Positions 38,249-47,475 are shown, counted from the first letter of the stretch. The stretch: DNA of 64,000 nt from Cellvibrionales bacterium (GCA_024639455.1 JAHEIH010000026.1:366987-430986), one strand, 5' to 3'. Notes: a model not told the origin generated them from the sequence alone. A program made the numbers and translations.

Positions 38249-38408
38249 CGTTTCTACGTTGTGAGCATCGGTATATTTCACTCGGAACCGCCGTGAATAT
38301 GTCCCTATAGGCTACGCGGCAGCATCCCTGCTGCCGAGTTTCCTCGTTGAAATATACCTTTGCTCACTGTCATAACCCTGACACCCTGCAAGATGTTGGC
38401 AGGGTGTT
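38249..38408. repeat. 233-bp structured tandem repeat, copy 3 (3'-truncated, 160 bp)
   Basis: Matches copy 2 at all but eight of 160 positions and then stops abruptly after GGCAGGGTGTT; the last 73 bases of the unit (with the CCCATGGATGGG and TTGTTGCATATG segments) are missing. The large hairpin is intact; the final CCCTGCC arm carries a change (CCCTGAC) that weakens the last hairpin. Beyond 38408 the sequence is unique up to the mscS stop at 38472. Confidence 0.92.
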
Positions 38409-38471
38409 ACAGGGACCGTATTTACGGTGTGATGGCGCAGTCTACGTCAGAATACGTCATTCTTCTCATAC

Positions 38472-39323
38472 TTAACGGGTAATTTGTAACTGCCCATCTA
38501 CATGAATATCCCGCTGCGGGAAGGCCACCACAATATTCGCCTCGTCGAACAGTTCCTCTAGGCGGAAGCGGATGTCGCTGCGGATGCGGCGCAGGTCGCG
38601 TTCTTCACCAGAATCTATCCATAGCTTAAGGTCGAAAATTAACGCGTTATCCCCAAAGTCTTCAAAGAAAACCACCGCTGGTGGGTCGTTGAGGACTTCG
38701 GGGTGTTCGTTGGCGGCTTGTTCCATTAATTCGCGAACAGCCTTGACGTTAGAGCCATAGGCGACGCCAACCCGCACTGTGGTACGCATCAGTTTGTCGA
38801 CCAAAGTCCAGTTGATCACGGTGTTTTCCAGTAGGTAGCTATTGGGAATAAGCACGTGCACACCATCGTTGCGGCGGATGCGGGTGGAGCGTGTGTTAAC
38901 GGACTCTACGGTGCCGCGGATATCGCCCATTTCCAAGAAGTCGCCAATGCGGATGGGACGTTCCCACATGAGAATCCAGCCGCTGATAAAGTTATTGATG
39001 ATGTTCTGTGCACCAAAACCAATACCGATGGCGATCGCGCCCGAGACAAATGCAAAGGCGGTAAGGGGGATGTGGAGCAGTGACAGTAGCCCCAGAAATA
39101 GCATCACATAGGCGATGATCCAATAGGCGCGGGTGATGACTTGAATAGCGTCAGGGGTGATGTCGCGACGGCGCATAACCTTTTTAAGTATGCGCGTACT
39201 CCAACCGATAAAGATAACGCCTACGAGTAATACGGTTGGCACGATTAATAAATCGAGCATCGTGAGTGTTTTACCCGCAAAAGTTAGTAGGGGTTGTTCT
39301 AATATTGAGATAATCTCTTCCAT
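38472..39323 (-). CDS. mscS: Small-conductance mechanosensitive channel (MscS family)
   Basis: 283 residues: three membrane helices (about 20-42, 65-85, 88-115), the pore-lining TM3 with AIAIGIGFGAQNIINNFISG (about 95-114), a beta domain with GDFLEMGDIRGTVESVNTRSTRIRRNDG, and a C-terminal cytoplasmic alpha/beta vestibule. It opens under membrane tension to release solutes on osmotic downshock. ATG 39323; only about 24 bases separate it from the corA-like start, so both promoters must lie inside the neighbouring genes or one start is further in (ATG 39260 for mscS). Confidence 0.94.
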   Translation of the reverse strand: MEEIISILEQPLLTFAGKTLTMLDLLIVPTVLLVGVIFIGWSTRILKKVMRRRDITPDAIQVITRAYWIIAYVMLFLGLLSLLHIPLTAFAFVSGAIAIGIGFGAQNIINNFISGWILMWERPIRIGDFLEMGDIRGTVESVNTRSTRIRRNDGVHVLIPNSYLLENTVINWTLVDKLMRTTVRVGVAYGSNVKAVRELMEQAANEHPEVLNDPPAVVFFEDFGDNALIFDLKLWIDSGEERDLRRIRSDIRFRLEELFDEANIVVAFPQRDIHVDGQLQITR

Positions 39324-39347
39324 AATATGTCTCGTAGGATTGGGCTC

Positions 39348-40307
39348 ATGATTCGAACCTGTTTATATACTGTAAATCAACCTATGCAATTCGGCGAACA
39401 AGAATTGCTGCAAACTTGGCGCGACAGCGGTGGTTTTTTATGGCTCGATATTCAACAGAGCCTCGATGCCGAGAGTAATGCGTTGCTGGCTAGTTTTGGT
39501 TGCCACCCATTGGCTATTAAAGACGTTGCGCGTGAACGCCACCCACCAAAGTTTGAAGTCTTTAACGAACATAGCTTTATTATTTTTCGCGGTATTGAAC
39601 GTATCGAGGAAAATCTGATTGTCGCGCCGCTGCAATTGTCGTTTTTCGTCGGCGACAATTATCTCATTACAATTCATCCAGGCGTGTCGCTGAGCATTGA
39701 GCACCATCGCCAGTTGCAAGACATCGGCGAGCTTTTGGTGGCGCCAAAACATCTTGCGCTATCCATTATGCACTACTCTTGCGGCCGATATCTGGAAAGT
39801 TTGCTGGCCTACGATGCTGAACTGGCGGACCTCGAAGAGGCGATGCTGCAACACGGCAGCGACGATTTGTTGAAAGACTTGGTGCGCGATCGCTCGCAAT
39901 TGCGAAAGATGCGCCGCACCTTTATCTATCACAGTCGTTTGGCGGAGGAGTTGGTTGAGTACTGGGATGCGGAGAATCAAGACGACGAATTGAGTCACCG
40001 CCTGCGCGACTTTTACGACCGGTGTGAGCGATTGGACACCTTGTCGGCACAGCACTACGAAATATGTGGCGACCTTGTTGACGGTTATTTCTCGCTCAGT
40101 GCCCATCAGTTGAATAACACTATGCGTATTCTCACGGTGATTACGGCAATCTTTGTGCCCTTGAGTTTTCTAGCCGGCTTGTACGGTATGAACTTTGAGT
40201 ATATCCCGGAACTGCAAATGCCCAACGGGTACTTTATTTTGCTGACGGTGATGGGGCTGCTGGCTACGGCTATGGTCGTGGTGTTTAAAAAGAAACGCTG
40301 GTTCTAA
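39348..40307 (+). CDS. CorA/ZntB-type divalent metal ion transporter
   Basis: 319 residues from ATG 39348, nine bases after AGGA; ATG 39327 would add seven residues. Long acidic cytoplasmic N-terminal funnel with a coiled-coil stalk (about 150-250), then two C-terminal membrane helices; TM1 (about 258-276) ends with the selectivity motif YGMN followed by FEYIPEL, and TM2 (about 289-308) precedes a basic KKKRWF tail. Pentameric CorA proteins import Mg2+ (or Co2+/Ni2+), and ZntB moves Zn2+. Sequence features do not separate these; Mg2+ is the default. Confidence 0.92.
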   Translation: MIRTCLYTVNQPMQFGEQELLQTWRDSGGFLWLDIQQSLDAESNALLASFGCHPLAIKDVARERHPPKFEVFNEHSFIIFRGIERIEENLIVAPLQLSFFVGDNYLITIHPGVSLSIEHHRQLQDIGELLVAPKHLALSIMHYSCGRYLESLLAYDAELADLEEAMLQHGSDDLLKDLVRDRSQLRKMRRTFIYHSRLAEELVEYWDAENQDDELSHRLRDFYDRCERLDTLSAQHYEICGDLVDGYFSLSAHQLNNTMRILTVITAIFVPLSFLAGLYGMNFEYIPELQMPNGYFILLTVMGLLATAMVVVFKKKRWF

Positions 40308-40379
40308 CACCACAAAATTGCTATAGGGCTTTTTGGTGTGTGGCGGCGTATAACTTTAAACAGAAAAGGTAGCGCCACC

Positions 40380-40514
40380 ATGACCCCACCCATTGAACAG
40401 AATGTTGCAGAAGACACCCTCAAAGATTGCGATATTGAGCAAGCGAACGAACGTCCTGAACCTCTCGAGTTGAGCGCGGATGACTTAACTTGCATCAGGC
40501 TTATGCTATTATAG
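40380..40514 (+). CDS. Possible small acidic protein (44 aa) upstream of nadA
   Basis: ATG 40380 opens a 44-codon frame with AAAAGG 11 bases upstream. The product is acidic (PPIEQNVAEDTLKDCDIEQ start, then PEPLELSADDL), has two cysteines, and ends 45 bases before the nadA ATG. Its end overlaps a possible nadA -10 (TATTAT, 40507-40512). I recognise no family. It may be a real short protein, a leader peptide, or a chance frame in the nadA leader. Confidence 0.3.
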   Translation: MTPPIEQNVAEDTLKDCDIEQANERPEPLELSADDLTCIRLMLL

Positions 40515-40559
40515 GCAGCTTTGTTAGTTGCCGGGCCTACGTGGCCAGTCGAGAATCGC

Positions 40560-41582
40560 ATGACCAATATGAACATCCCTGTTGTCGGCCCCGCCGATGG
40601 CAATAAATCGCCCGCTGAAATAGAACAGCAAAAGCAGCGTATCGTAGCCTTGATGAAAGCGCAGAATGCTGCACTTATCGCCCATTATTACACCGATCCT
40701 GTGATCCAAGCGTTGGCCGAAGAAACCGGTGGTTGTGTGTCGGATTCGCTCGAAATGGCGCGTTTTGGCAAACAATGCGATGCGCAGACCTTGATTGTTG
40801 CCGGCGTGCGTTTCATGGGTGAAACCGCCAAAATTCTCAGCCAAGAAAAAAGGGTGCTGATGCCAGAGCTGGAAGCCACCTGCTCGCTCGATATCGGCTG
40901 CCCGATTGAAGAGTTTTCTGCCTTCTGTGATCAACACCCCGATCGCACTGTCGTGGTCTACGCTAATACCTCTGCGGCGGTAAAAGCCCGTGCCGATTGG
41001 GTAGTGACCTCTTCCATTGCTTTAGAAGTGGTCGAGCATTTGGATAGTCTGGGCGAAAAAATTCTTTGGGCGCCTGACAAACACCTTGGAAGCTATGTGC
41101 AAAAGCAGAGCGGCGCCGATGTGCTGTGTTGGGATGGTGCCTGTATTGTGCATGAAGAGTTCAAAGCGCAGGGTATTCGCGATTTAAAAGCGGTCTACCC
41201 CGATGCAGCGGTATTAGTCCATCCTGAGTCGCCCGCGGCAGTAGTAGAAATAGCTGATTTCGTAGGTTCCACGACGCAAATCATCAACGCCGCGAAAACA
41301 TCGTCTGCACAGCGTATCATTGTGGCCACTGACCAAGGTATCTTCTACAAACTTCAGCAGATGGTGCCCGACAAAGAGTTGATTATCGCTCCCACCGCGG
41401 GTAGCGGCGCCACTTGTCGTAGTTGTGCAAATTGCCCTTGGATGGCGATGAATTCGTTGGACGCGCTAGAGCAAGTATTGCTCAAGGGTAACAATGAAAT
41501 TTTCGTCGACCTCGATCTGGGCGAGCGCGCTATGTTGCCGTTGAACCGAATGTTGGATTTCGCCGCTAGCCTGCGCAATTAG
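40560..41582 (+). CDS. nadA: Quinolinate synthase A
   Basis: 4Fe-4S enzyme that condenses iminoaspartate with dihydroxyacetone phosphate to quinolinate, in de novo NAD synthesis. 340 residues from ATG 40560 (ATG 40569 also possible). The three cluster cysteines are seen in [10 protein letters not shown] (about 101-110), [13 protein letters not shown] (about 189-201) and [13 protein letters not shown] (about 281-293); [17 protein letters not shown] and [12 protein letters not shown] are typical of the family. Nothing in the upstream 250 bases suggests a NAD regulator site. Ends two bases from the convergent bepA stop. Confidence 0.97.
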   Translation: MTNMNIPVVGPADGNKSPAEIEQQKQRIVALMKAQNAALIAHYYTDPVIQALAEETGGCVSDSLEMARFGKQCDAQTLIVAGVRFMGETAKILSQEKRVLMPELEATCSLDIGCPIEEFSAFCDQHPDRTVVVYANTSAAVKARADWVVTSSIALEVVEHLDSLGEKILWAPDKHLGSYVQKQSGADVLCWDGACIVHEEFKAQGIRDLKAVYPDAAVLVHPESPAAVVEIADFVGSTTQIINAAKTSSAQRIIVATDQGIFYKLQQMVPDKELIIAPTAGSGATCRSCANCPWMAMNSLDALEQVLLKGNNEIFVDLDLGERAMLPLNRMLDFAASLRN

Positions 41583-41584
41583 CC

Positions 41585-43027
41585 TTAGAGTTTGACGTTG
41601 CGCAGCTCTTCAAGGTAGCGCAAGCGCTGTTCTAATTTGGCGGTTTCCATGAAATCGCCGCGCGCAATATTCAGTGCGTAATTTAATTGACGCCCCGCCT
41701 CGTCGAGAATGCCCGTGAGTAAGAAGTATTCTCCGCGAGCGGTGTGAACCCCCAAAATATCCCCAGCGAGTCCCTTAGCTTCAGCCAATTCATACCACAC
41801 TGACGGCGTGTTCGGCCGGCGGCGACTGTGTTGCTCGAGTAAGTTGGAGGCTGCTTTTGCTTCCCCTATTTGCAAATAGCTGCGCGCTAGCGCCATGGTG
41901 ACGGCGTGGCTGTTTGGGGTGATTTTTAACAAGTTTTCTAAGTGATGTGTCGCTTTGGTGTGTTGTTGGGCTCGGCTATAAATGTCGGCTTGGGCGAGTT
42001 GATAGACCAAGCGCAGACCGTCGTCTTGCAGCAATGTATCCAATGCTTGCTGAGCTTGGTCAAACTGGCGGCTGTCGGTATAGGCCAGCACCAAACCGTA
42101 GCGGTACGCGGTGTGCAAAACAGGATCGAGTGTATTGGCCATTTCGGCTTTGAAAATTGTGATGGCCTCGCCCGGTGAGTGGGCGAAGTGCATTCTTACC
42201 CGCGATTGCATCAGGTGGTAGTCAAGCGATTTATCTTTATTTTCTAGGCTGTAGTTGCGCGCGCGGGTCTTGGCGTCGGATACGCGCCGTTCGGTGAGGG
42301 GGTGGGTCAGCAAAAATTCGGGGTAGTTCTTACCGGAAAAGCGCTTTGCATCGAGCATGGTTTCAAACATACGCGCCATGGCTAGGGGTTCCATACCGGC
42401 GCGGACCATGGTGTCCATACCCGTGCGATCCGCTTCGATTTCATGCAGGCGACTGTGGGCGAGTTGCGATTCAGCGGCGGCCGCTTGAGTCGCCGCAATG
42501 GTTGCCACGCCGGCATCCCCGCCCCCTGCTGCTAGAATAAGCATGCCCGCCAATAAGCCCGCCATAGTGGGTACCGAGCGCGCTTGGGCATTTTCAAGAT
42601 TGCGAGCAAAGTGGCGTTGGCTGAGGTGGCCTAATTCGTGGGCGATAACCGAGGCGAATTCTTGTTCGCCGCTGGCGTTGAGAAATAAGCCATTGTTGAT
42701 ACCCATGACGCCACCGGGTACCGCAAAGGCGTTAATTGCTGGGCTGTCGACGATGACTAGCGAGATAGATTTATCCTCGAGTTCACTGTAGTTGGCCATG
42801 CGACGAACTAGATTCTCGGTGTATTCCAATAACAATGGATCGCTGATGGTGTGGGCGCGAGCGCGAAACATGCGCAGCCAAGCGTCGCCTAGGGCGCGCT
42901 CTTGCTGCTTGGACACAATGCCTGAAATACCGTCACCGAGTGAGGGCAGTTTGATGTGGTCGATATCTGCTTGTACCGCAGCAGCTATCATCAGGCTTGC
43001 GATCAGGGTAAGGGCGTATTTGTACAT
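41585..43027 (-). CDS. bepA: M48 metalloprotease / outer-membrane assembly chaperone BepA (YfgC)
   Basis: 480 residues. A signal peptide (about 1-20) sends it to the periplasm. The M48 metalloprotease domain (about 45-260) has the zinc motif HELGHLSQRH (HExxH near 129-133) and the third ligand Glu in LHEIEADRTGMD (about 192-203). A TPR superhelix (about 270-475) follows. BepA assists LptD maturation and degrades misassembled outer-membrane proteins. The gene order nadA-bepA-tusA matches PA1004-PA1006 in Pseudomonas. Convergent with nadA, divergent from tusA. Confidence 0.94.
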   Translation of the reverse strand: MYKYALTLIASLMIAAAVQADIDHIKLPSLGDGISGIVSKQQERALGDAWLRMFRARAHTISDPLLLEYTENLVRRMANYSELEDKSISLVIVDSPAINAFAVPGGVMGINNGLFLNASGEQEFASVIAHELGHLSQRHFARNLENAQARSVPTMAGLLAGMLILAAGGGDAGVATIAATQAAAAESQLAHSRLHEIEADRTGMDTMVRAGMEPLAMARMFETMLDAKRFSGKNYPEFLLTHPLTERRVSDAKTRARNYSLENKDKSLDYHLMQSRVRMHFAHSPGEAITIFKAEMANTLDPVLHTAYRYGLVLAYTDSRQFDQAQQALDTLLQDDGLRLVYQLAQADIYSRAQQHTKATHHLENLLKITPNSHAVTMALARSYLQIGEAKAASNLLEQHSRRRPNTPSVWYELAEAKGLAGDILGVHTARGEYFLLTGILDEAGRQLNYALNIARGDFMETAKLEQRLRYLEELRNVKL

Positions 43028-43122
43028 AATCTCTCGTCAGGTTTTAGCCTTTGAACATAAAACCCAGAAAAAATTCATTTCCTTTCTATGCTGTGTTTAT
43101 ACTAGCGTTTTTTACGCAGTAC

Positions 43123-43365
43123 ATGGAATTCAAGGTGCAAGAAAAGCTGCAAGAAATTGACGTTACCGGTCTCGCTTGTCCACTGCCTTTATTAAAGGCA
43201 AAAGTCGCTCTGCGCGATTTGCAAAGCGGTGAACAGTTAAAAGTGTTGGTGACTGACGCGGCATCGGTACGCGACTTTGCGGTTTTCGCTGAGCTTAGTG
43301 GCAATACCTTAATTTCATCCACCCAAGAGGGTGAGTTGTACATCCACATCTTACAGAAAGCATAG
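43123..43365 (+). CDS. TusA-family sulfurtransferase
   Basis: 80 residues from ATG 43123 (GTG 43135 is better spaced from GGAA). Contains the TusA signature with the catalytic Cys in DVTGLACPLPLLKAK (Cys near residue 20), a ferredoxin-like split beta-alpha fold and a C-terminal acidic/hydrophobic strand. The protein carries persulfide sulfur. In Pseudomonas the TusA-like protein in this same position (PA1006) serves molybdenum cofactor enzymes, so a similar role is plausible. Probably co-transcribed with the perM-like gene 12 bases downstream. Confidence 0.9.
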   Translation: MEFKVQEKLQEIDVTGLACPLPLLKAKVALRDLQSGEQLKVLVTDAASVRDFAVFAELSGNTLISSTQEGELYIHILQKA

Positions 43366-43377
43366 ACGGAGCATCAC

Positions 43378-44448
43378 ATGCTAAAGATTTTCCAGCGCTG
43401 GATCGAGCGCTATTTCAGTAACGAAGAAGCGGTGATATTAACCGTGTTGTTACTGGTGGCGGCAGTGGTGATTTTCTCGATGGGTAAAATTTTAGCGCCG
43501 GTTTTCACTAGTATTGTACTGGCGTTCTTGATGCAAGGAACCTCTGCCAGCATGGTCCGCTACAAGATACCCGAGAACTTGGCGGTAGGGGTGACCTACG
43601 CATTGTTCATTGGCGTGTTCTTCTGGATTGTGCTGTTCTTGGTGCCCTTGGTATTCAATCAGAGCAAGTTGCTGTTTACTGAGGCGCCTAGCATGCTGCG
43701 CAATATGCAGCACTGGCTGCACGATTTTGTTGCCAACTACCCCGAGTTTCTAGATGAAGCCCAGGTGAAGCAGTGGATGACCACTCTTAATAACCAGGTG
43801 GGCAATCTTGGCCAGACCATTGTTAGTCAGTCATTCTCTACCATTACCACCTTGTTTAGTTTGGTGATCTATCTGGTGTTGGTTCCTCTATTGGTGTTTT
43901 TCTTCCTCAAAGACAAGCGGGTCATTTTCAATTGGTTGGGCAGTTTTCTGCCGGCTAACCGCCCTTTTATGAGTGCGGTTTGGCATGAGATGAATGATCA
44001 GGCAGCTAACTATGTGCGCGGCAAGGTTATCGAGATCATCATCGTCGGCAGTGCCTCTTACATTGCCTTTGTGGTGCTGGGTCTGAATTACGCCGCCTTG
44101 CTGGCCATTTCGGTCGGTTTGTCGGTGTTGATTCCCTATGTCGGAGCTGCCTTAGTGACTATCCCCGTGCTGGCGGTAGGCTTTTATCAGTGGGGTATGG
44201 GGGCTGAATTTTATTGGTTGTTTGGTGTCTACATGGTCATCCAGGCGCTGGATGGCAACGTATTAGTCCCACTACTGTTCTCTGAGGCAGTTAACTTGCA
44301 CCCAGTAGCTATTATTATGGCGGTATTGGTGTTTGGTGGCCTGTGGGGTTTTTGGGGCGTGTTTTTTGCGATTCCCCTGGCTACCCTTATTAAGGCGCTG
44401 GTGTATGCATGGCCTCGCGCTCACCATCCAGGAGAAGACAGCCAATAA
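43378..44448 (+). CDS. AI-2E family transporter (PerM-like)
   Basis: 356 residues with seven to eight hydrophobic helices: N-terminal pair (about 17-55), TM3 (about 60-85), a periplasmic/cytoplasmic amphipathic region (about 90-145), and a C-terminal set (about 155-345) with FFFLKDKR and VGAALVTIPVLA. The AI-2 exporter name comes from YdgG/TqsA; most members, including PerM near BepA in enterobacteria, have no proven substrate. The stop is nine bases before the protease lipoprotein start. Confidence 0.9.
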   Translation: MLKIFQRWIERYFSNEEAVILTVLLLVAAVVIFSMGKILAPVFTSIVLAFLMQGTSASMVRYKIPENLAVGVTYALFIGVFFWIVLFLVPLVFNQSKLLFTEAPSMLRNMQHWLHDFVANYPEFLDEAQVKQWMTTLNNQVGNLGQTIVSQSFSTITTLFSLVIYLVLVPLLVFFFLKDKRVIFNWLGSFLPANRPFMSAVWHEMNDQAANYVRGKVIEIIIVGSASYIAFVVLGLNYAALLAISVGLSVLIPYVGAALVTIPVLAVGFYQWGMGAEFYWLFGVYMVIQALDGNVLVPLLFSEAVNLHPVAIIMAVLVFGGLWGFWGVFFAIPLATLIKALVYAWPRAHHPGEDSQ

Positions 44449-44457
44449 GGAGTGTTT

Positions 44458-47307
44458 ATGCGACGCATCGCGAGTGTATTTGTTGTACTGATTTTAAGCG
44501 CCTGTAGTCAGTTCCCCCCTCCCCAGCATAACGACTCGCCGGCGCAGCCCATTGCCAGTCCTAACGAAAAGCGAGAGTTTCGCTATCTGGAGCTAGACAA
44601 CCAACTGCCAGTACTGCTGGTGTCTGATGCAAGTGCTGACAAAGCAGCGGCCGCCCTCGATGTGGCGGTAGGCTCAGGCGACGACCCTGACACCCGCATG
44701 GGCTTGGCGCACTACCTAGAGCACATGTTGTTTTTGGGCACCGACAAGTATCCCAATCCCGACGATTACCAACAATTTATCGCCAGTCACGGTGGCAGCC
44801 AAAACGCTTATACCTCCTTTGACCACACCAACTATTTCTTTGATATCGCCGCGCCGCAGCTAGAGGGTGCCCTCGATCGCTTCGCACAGTTTTTCATCGC
44901 GCCACGCTTTGATCCCCGCTACGTCGAGCGTGAAATCAATGCCGTTCACTCGGAGTACAGTTCCAAAATTCTGGACGATTTCCGCCGCGGCTACGACGTC
45001 TTTAAGCACTTGCTTAATCCTGATCACCCTATGGCAAAATTCAGCGTGGGCAGTTTACAAAGTCTGGCGGGTGATGGTGACTACGACGCCTTACGTGATC
45101 AGCTAATGGCGTTTTATCGCGAGCACTACTCCGCCAATAAAATGCGTTTGGTCGTTTACGGCGCCGAGTCGCTCGATGTGCTGCAAGGCTGGGTGGAGAC
45201 CAAGTTTTCGGCGATCCCCAATTATCAGCGCCGTGTGGAAAGCATCGAGACGCCTTTGTTTAAGGCCGATACACTGCCTTTGCAGGTGGGTGTAGTACCC
45301 TACCGCGAGCTACGTCAGTTGAGTCTGTCGTTTCCCATCCCCGATATTCGCGAGCAGTACCGCAGCAAACCCACCGCTTATATAGGGAATGTGTTGGGGC
45401 ACGAAGGCGAGGGCTCACTATTGTCGTATTTGAAACAGCAGGGCTGGGTCGACGCGCTGTCAGCCGGCCAAAGCGTTTCTTATAAGGGGGGGGCCATGTT
45501 TGCGATTAACATGGATTTAACGCCCGCTGGCGAGAGCAATATTGATGGCATTGTGTCGGCAGTTTTCGTCGCCGTGGATATGCTGGCCGAGCGAGGTATT
45601 CAAAAGGCGTTATTTTTAGAGCAAGCGACGGTATTCGAACAGTCCTTTGCCAATCGCGAACCGCAGTCGCCGATGGGTGAAGTAAGTCAGTGGGCCTCGG
45701 ATATGCACGAGTTCACGCCACAAGACATTCTGCGCGGTCACTATTTATTGAAGGATTATGAGCCACAGCGCATCGCCGAGTTAGTGGCCTACTTGCGCCC
45801 CGATAACATGCTTTTGACACTAACGTCACCCGATGTCGAGTCGGATCGACAGTCACCTCATTTTAATGCTCCCTACACGGTGGCTGCTATTGATGAAGCG
45901 CGCCTTACTGTTTGGCAGGAGGTGCCTACCATTGCGGCCATCCAGCCGCCGGCGGCCAACCCGTTTATTGGTGAGCACTCATTGATCGAGGTGGATACTG
46001 CCTATACAGAAAAGCCAGTATTGATCGTCGACGAGCCTGCCCTACAGCTGTGGTTTGTGCAAGATGATCAATTCAAAGTGCCCAAGGGGCAGGTGATTAT
46101 GCGCTTGTCGCAGCCCAGTATGGCCCAGCCTTCGCCACGAGACACGGTATTAAGTAGTCTTTATGCCCGATTGGTGGCGGATCGATTGAATGAATTTACC
46201 TACCCTGCGCAAATATCGGGCGTGAGTTTTGGTGTATCGGGTGGCAACAAAGGTGTCGACATTCGCTTGGGCGGTTTTAGTTCAGGGCATGCTGTGTTGA
46301 TTGACGAAGTGCTCGACAGTCTTATGCAGCACCAGGTGGATGACGCCCGCTTTAAGCGTCTCGCACAGGATATGCAGGAAGATTTGCAGCGCGCCTTGAT
46401 CGATAAACCTTTCCGTCAAATTATGCGTCGCGCGCAGCAGTTATTGATGACGCCGAGTAACGATGTCGAAGCTAACTTAGAGGCGCTGCAAGCACTTCGT
46501 GCCGAGGATTTGGCGTCATATATGGTGCGTTTCAGCCAGCGGTGGCAGGTAGAAGTCATGCTGGCAGGCAACTACCATCGCGAGGAAGCAGATCGATTAG
46601 CGACCAAGTTGCGCGACATTTTGCCAGAGCGACGGGCTGATTTTGAGCCCCCGTTAGTGCAAGTCTCTCAGGTGGCTTGCGCTGAAGCGTGTGTCGGTCA
46701 GATGGTGGTGGATGACAACGACAGCGCCGTGTTGGTCTATTTGCAGGGACGCGGCACAAGCGATGTAGCCCGTGTCGATATGGCGATCTTGGCCAATATG
46801 ATGCAGTCGCCCTTCTTCCAAAGCCTGCGCACCGAGCAGCAGCTGGGTTATGTCGTGGGCGCCTATCCCTATGCCTTGCATGGCTACCCTGGGCTAGCAC
46901 TGTTGGTGCAGTCGCCCACCGCTAGCGCTGAGGCGATTGTGCAAGCCGTCAATGCCTTTAATGCGGCGTTCTCAGCGCGCGATCAGGCGGATGTGTGTAG
47001 TGACTTTGCCCTGTCTGCGGCTGCTGTAGCGACGCAGCTGGCAGAAAAACCCAAGAATTTTGCCGAGCGTGTGGGCGAATTTTGGCAGGACCTGCAGTAC
47101 GGCGAATTGGATTTCAACAGTAAACAGCGTTTGGCCGAGATATCAAATGCTAGGCAGTGCCAGGATTGGCTGAGTGTTGGCTTGGTGCCGCTGCGAAATG
47201 ACTATCTGCACCGCATGGTTTTGCAGGCGGCGGGTAAGAATTCGGCAAAAAATGTTCAAAATTTGACAAATAATAGCTGGCAGAAGGTCAAAATGGGTCG
47301 TCAGTGA
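44458..47307 (+). CDS. M16 family (insulinase-type) zinc protease, lipoprotein
   Basis: 949 residues from ATG 44458, AAGGAG five bases upstream. A lipoprotein signal peptide with lipobox LSAC (Cys near residue 17) anchors it to a membrane. The first M16 domain has the inverted zinc motif HYLEHMLFLGT (HxxEH near residues 84-88) and downstream Glu in EREINAVHSEY, the full catalytic set of pitrilysin/protease III; three further M16-like domains follow and are inactive copies. Such proteases degrade small peptides in the periplasm. Named Ptr/insulysin-like; unlike protease III it carries a lipobox. Confidence 0.93.
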   Translation: MRRIASVFVVLILSACSQFPPPQHNDSPAQPIASPNEKREFRYLELDNQLPVLLVSDASADKAAAALDVAVGSGDDPDTRMGLAHYLEHMLFLGTDKYPNPDDYQQFIASHGGSQNAYTSFDHTNYFFDIAAPQLEGALDRFAQFFIAPRFDPRYVEREINAVHSEYSSKILDDFRRGYDVFKHLLNPDHPMAKFSVGSLQSLAGDGDYDALRDQLMAFYREHYSANKMRLVVYGAESLDVLQGWVETKFSAIPNYQRRVESIETPLFKADTLPLQVGVVPYRELRQLSLSFPIPDIREQYRSKPTAYIGNVLGHEGEGSLLSYLKQQGWVDALSAGQSVSYKGGAMFAINMDLTPAGESNIDGIVSAVFVAVDMLAERGIQKALFLEQATVFEQSFANREPQSPMGEVSQWASDMHEFTPQDILRGHYLLKDYEPQRIAELVAYLRPDNMLLTLTSPDVESDRQSPHFNAPYTVAAIDEARLTVWQEVPTIAAIQPPAANPFIGEHSLIEVDTAYTEKPVLIVDEPALQLWFVQDDQFKVPKGQVIMRLSQPSMAQPSPRDTVLSSLYARLVADRLNEFTYPAQISGVSFGVSGGNKGVDIRLGGFSSGHAVLIDEVLDSLMQHQVDDARFKRLAQDMQEDLQRALIDKPFRQIMRRAQQLLMTPSNDVEANLEALQALRAEDLASYMVRFSQRWQVEVMLAGNYHREEADRLATKLRDILPERRADFEPPLVQVSQVACAEACVGQMVVDDNDSAVLVYLQGRGTSDVARVDMAILANMMQSPFFQSLRTEQQLGYVVGAYPYALHGYPGLALLVQSPTASAEAIVQAVNAFNAAFSARDQADVCSDFALSAAAVATQLAEKPKNFAERVGEFWQDLQYGELDFNSKQRLAEISNARQCQDWLSVGLVPLRNDYLHRMVLQAAGKNSAKNVQNLTNNSWQKVKMGRQ

Positions 47308-47475
47308 GTGTTTTAAATAGTATTTCTTGTAGTTTTTTTACAAAACCTTAGGTTGTTGATTTTTATGGGGTTTGATTGATATTTTGGCCGTTTCGTGGCG
47401 ATGGTTAGTTTCGCTCGCTACTTCTTTTACAAGGTATAAAAAGCCATAAAATTCAGTATCTTAGGTGTTTGGTGA

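Noticed and set aside
38072-38296. Open frames on both strands inside the 233-bp repeats (60-69 codons)
   Set aside because: They fall inside the repeats, cross unit boundaries, have no ribosome site and their composition follows the hairpins; chance frames.
37783-38408. CRISPR array
   Set aside because: Period is 233 bases with high identity over the whole unit; no short direct repeats with unique spacers and no cas genes.
40304-40603. 99-codon minus-strand frame spanning the corA-nadA interval
   Set aside because: No ribosome site, and it runs antisense into nadA; composition not protein-like.
47308-47475. Small RNA or leader gene in the T-rich interval before aceE
   Set aside because: No stable hairpin with T-run, no ribosome site, nothing recognisable.
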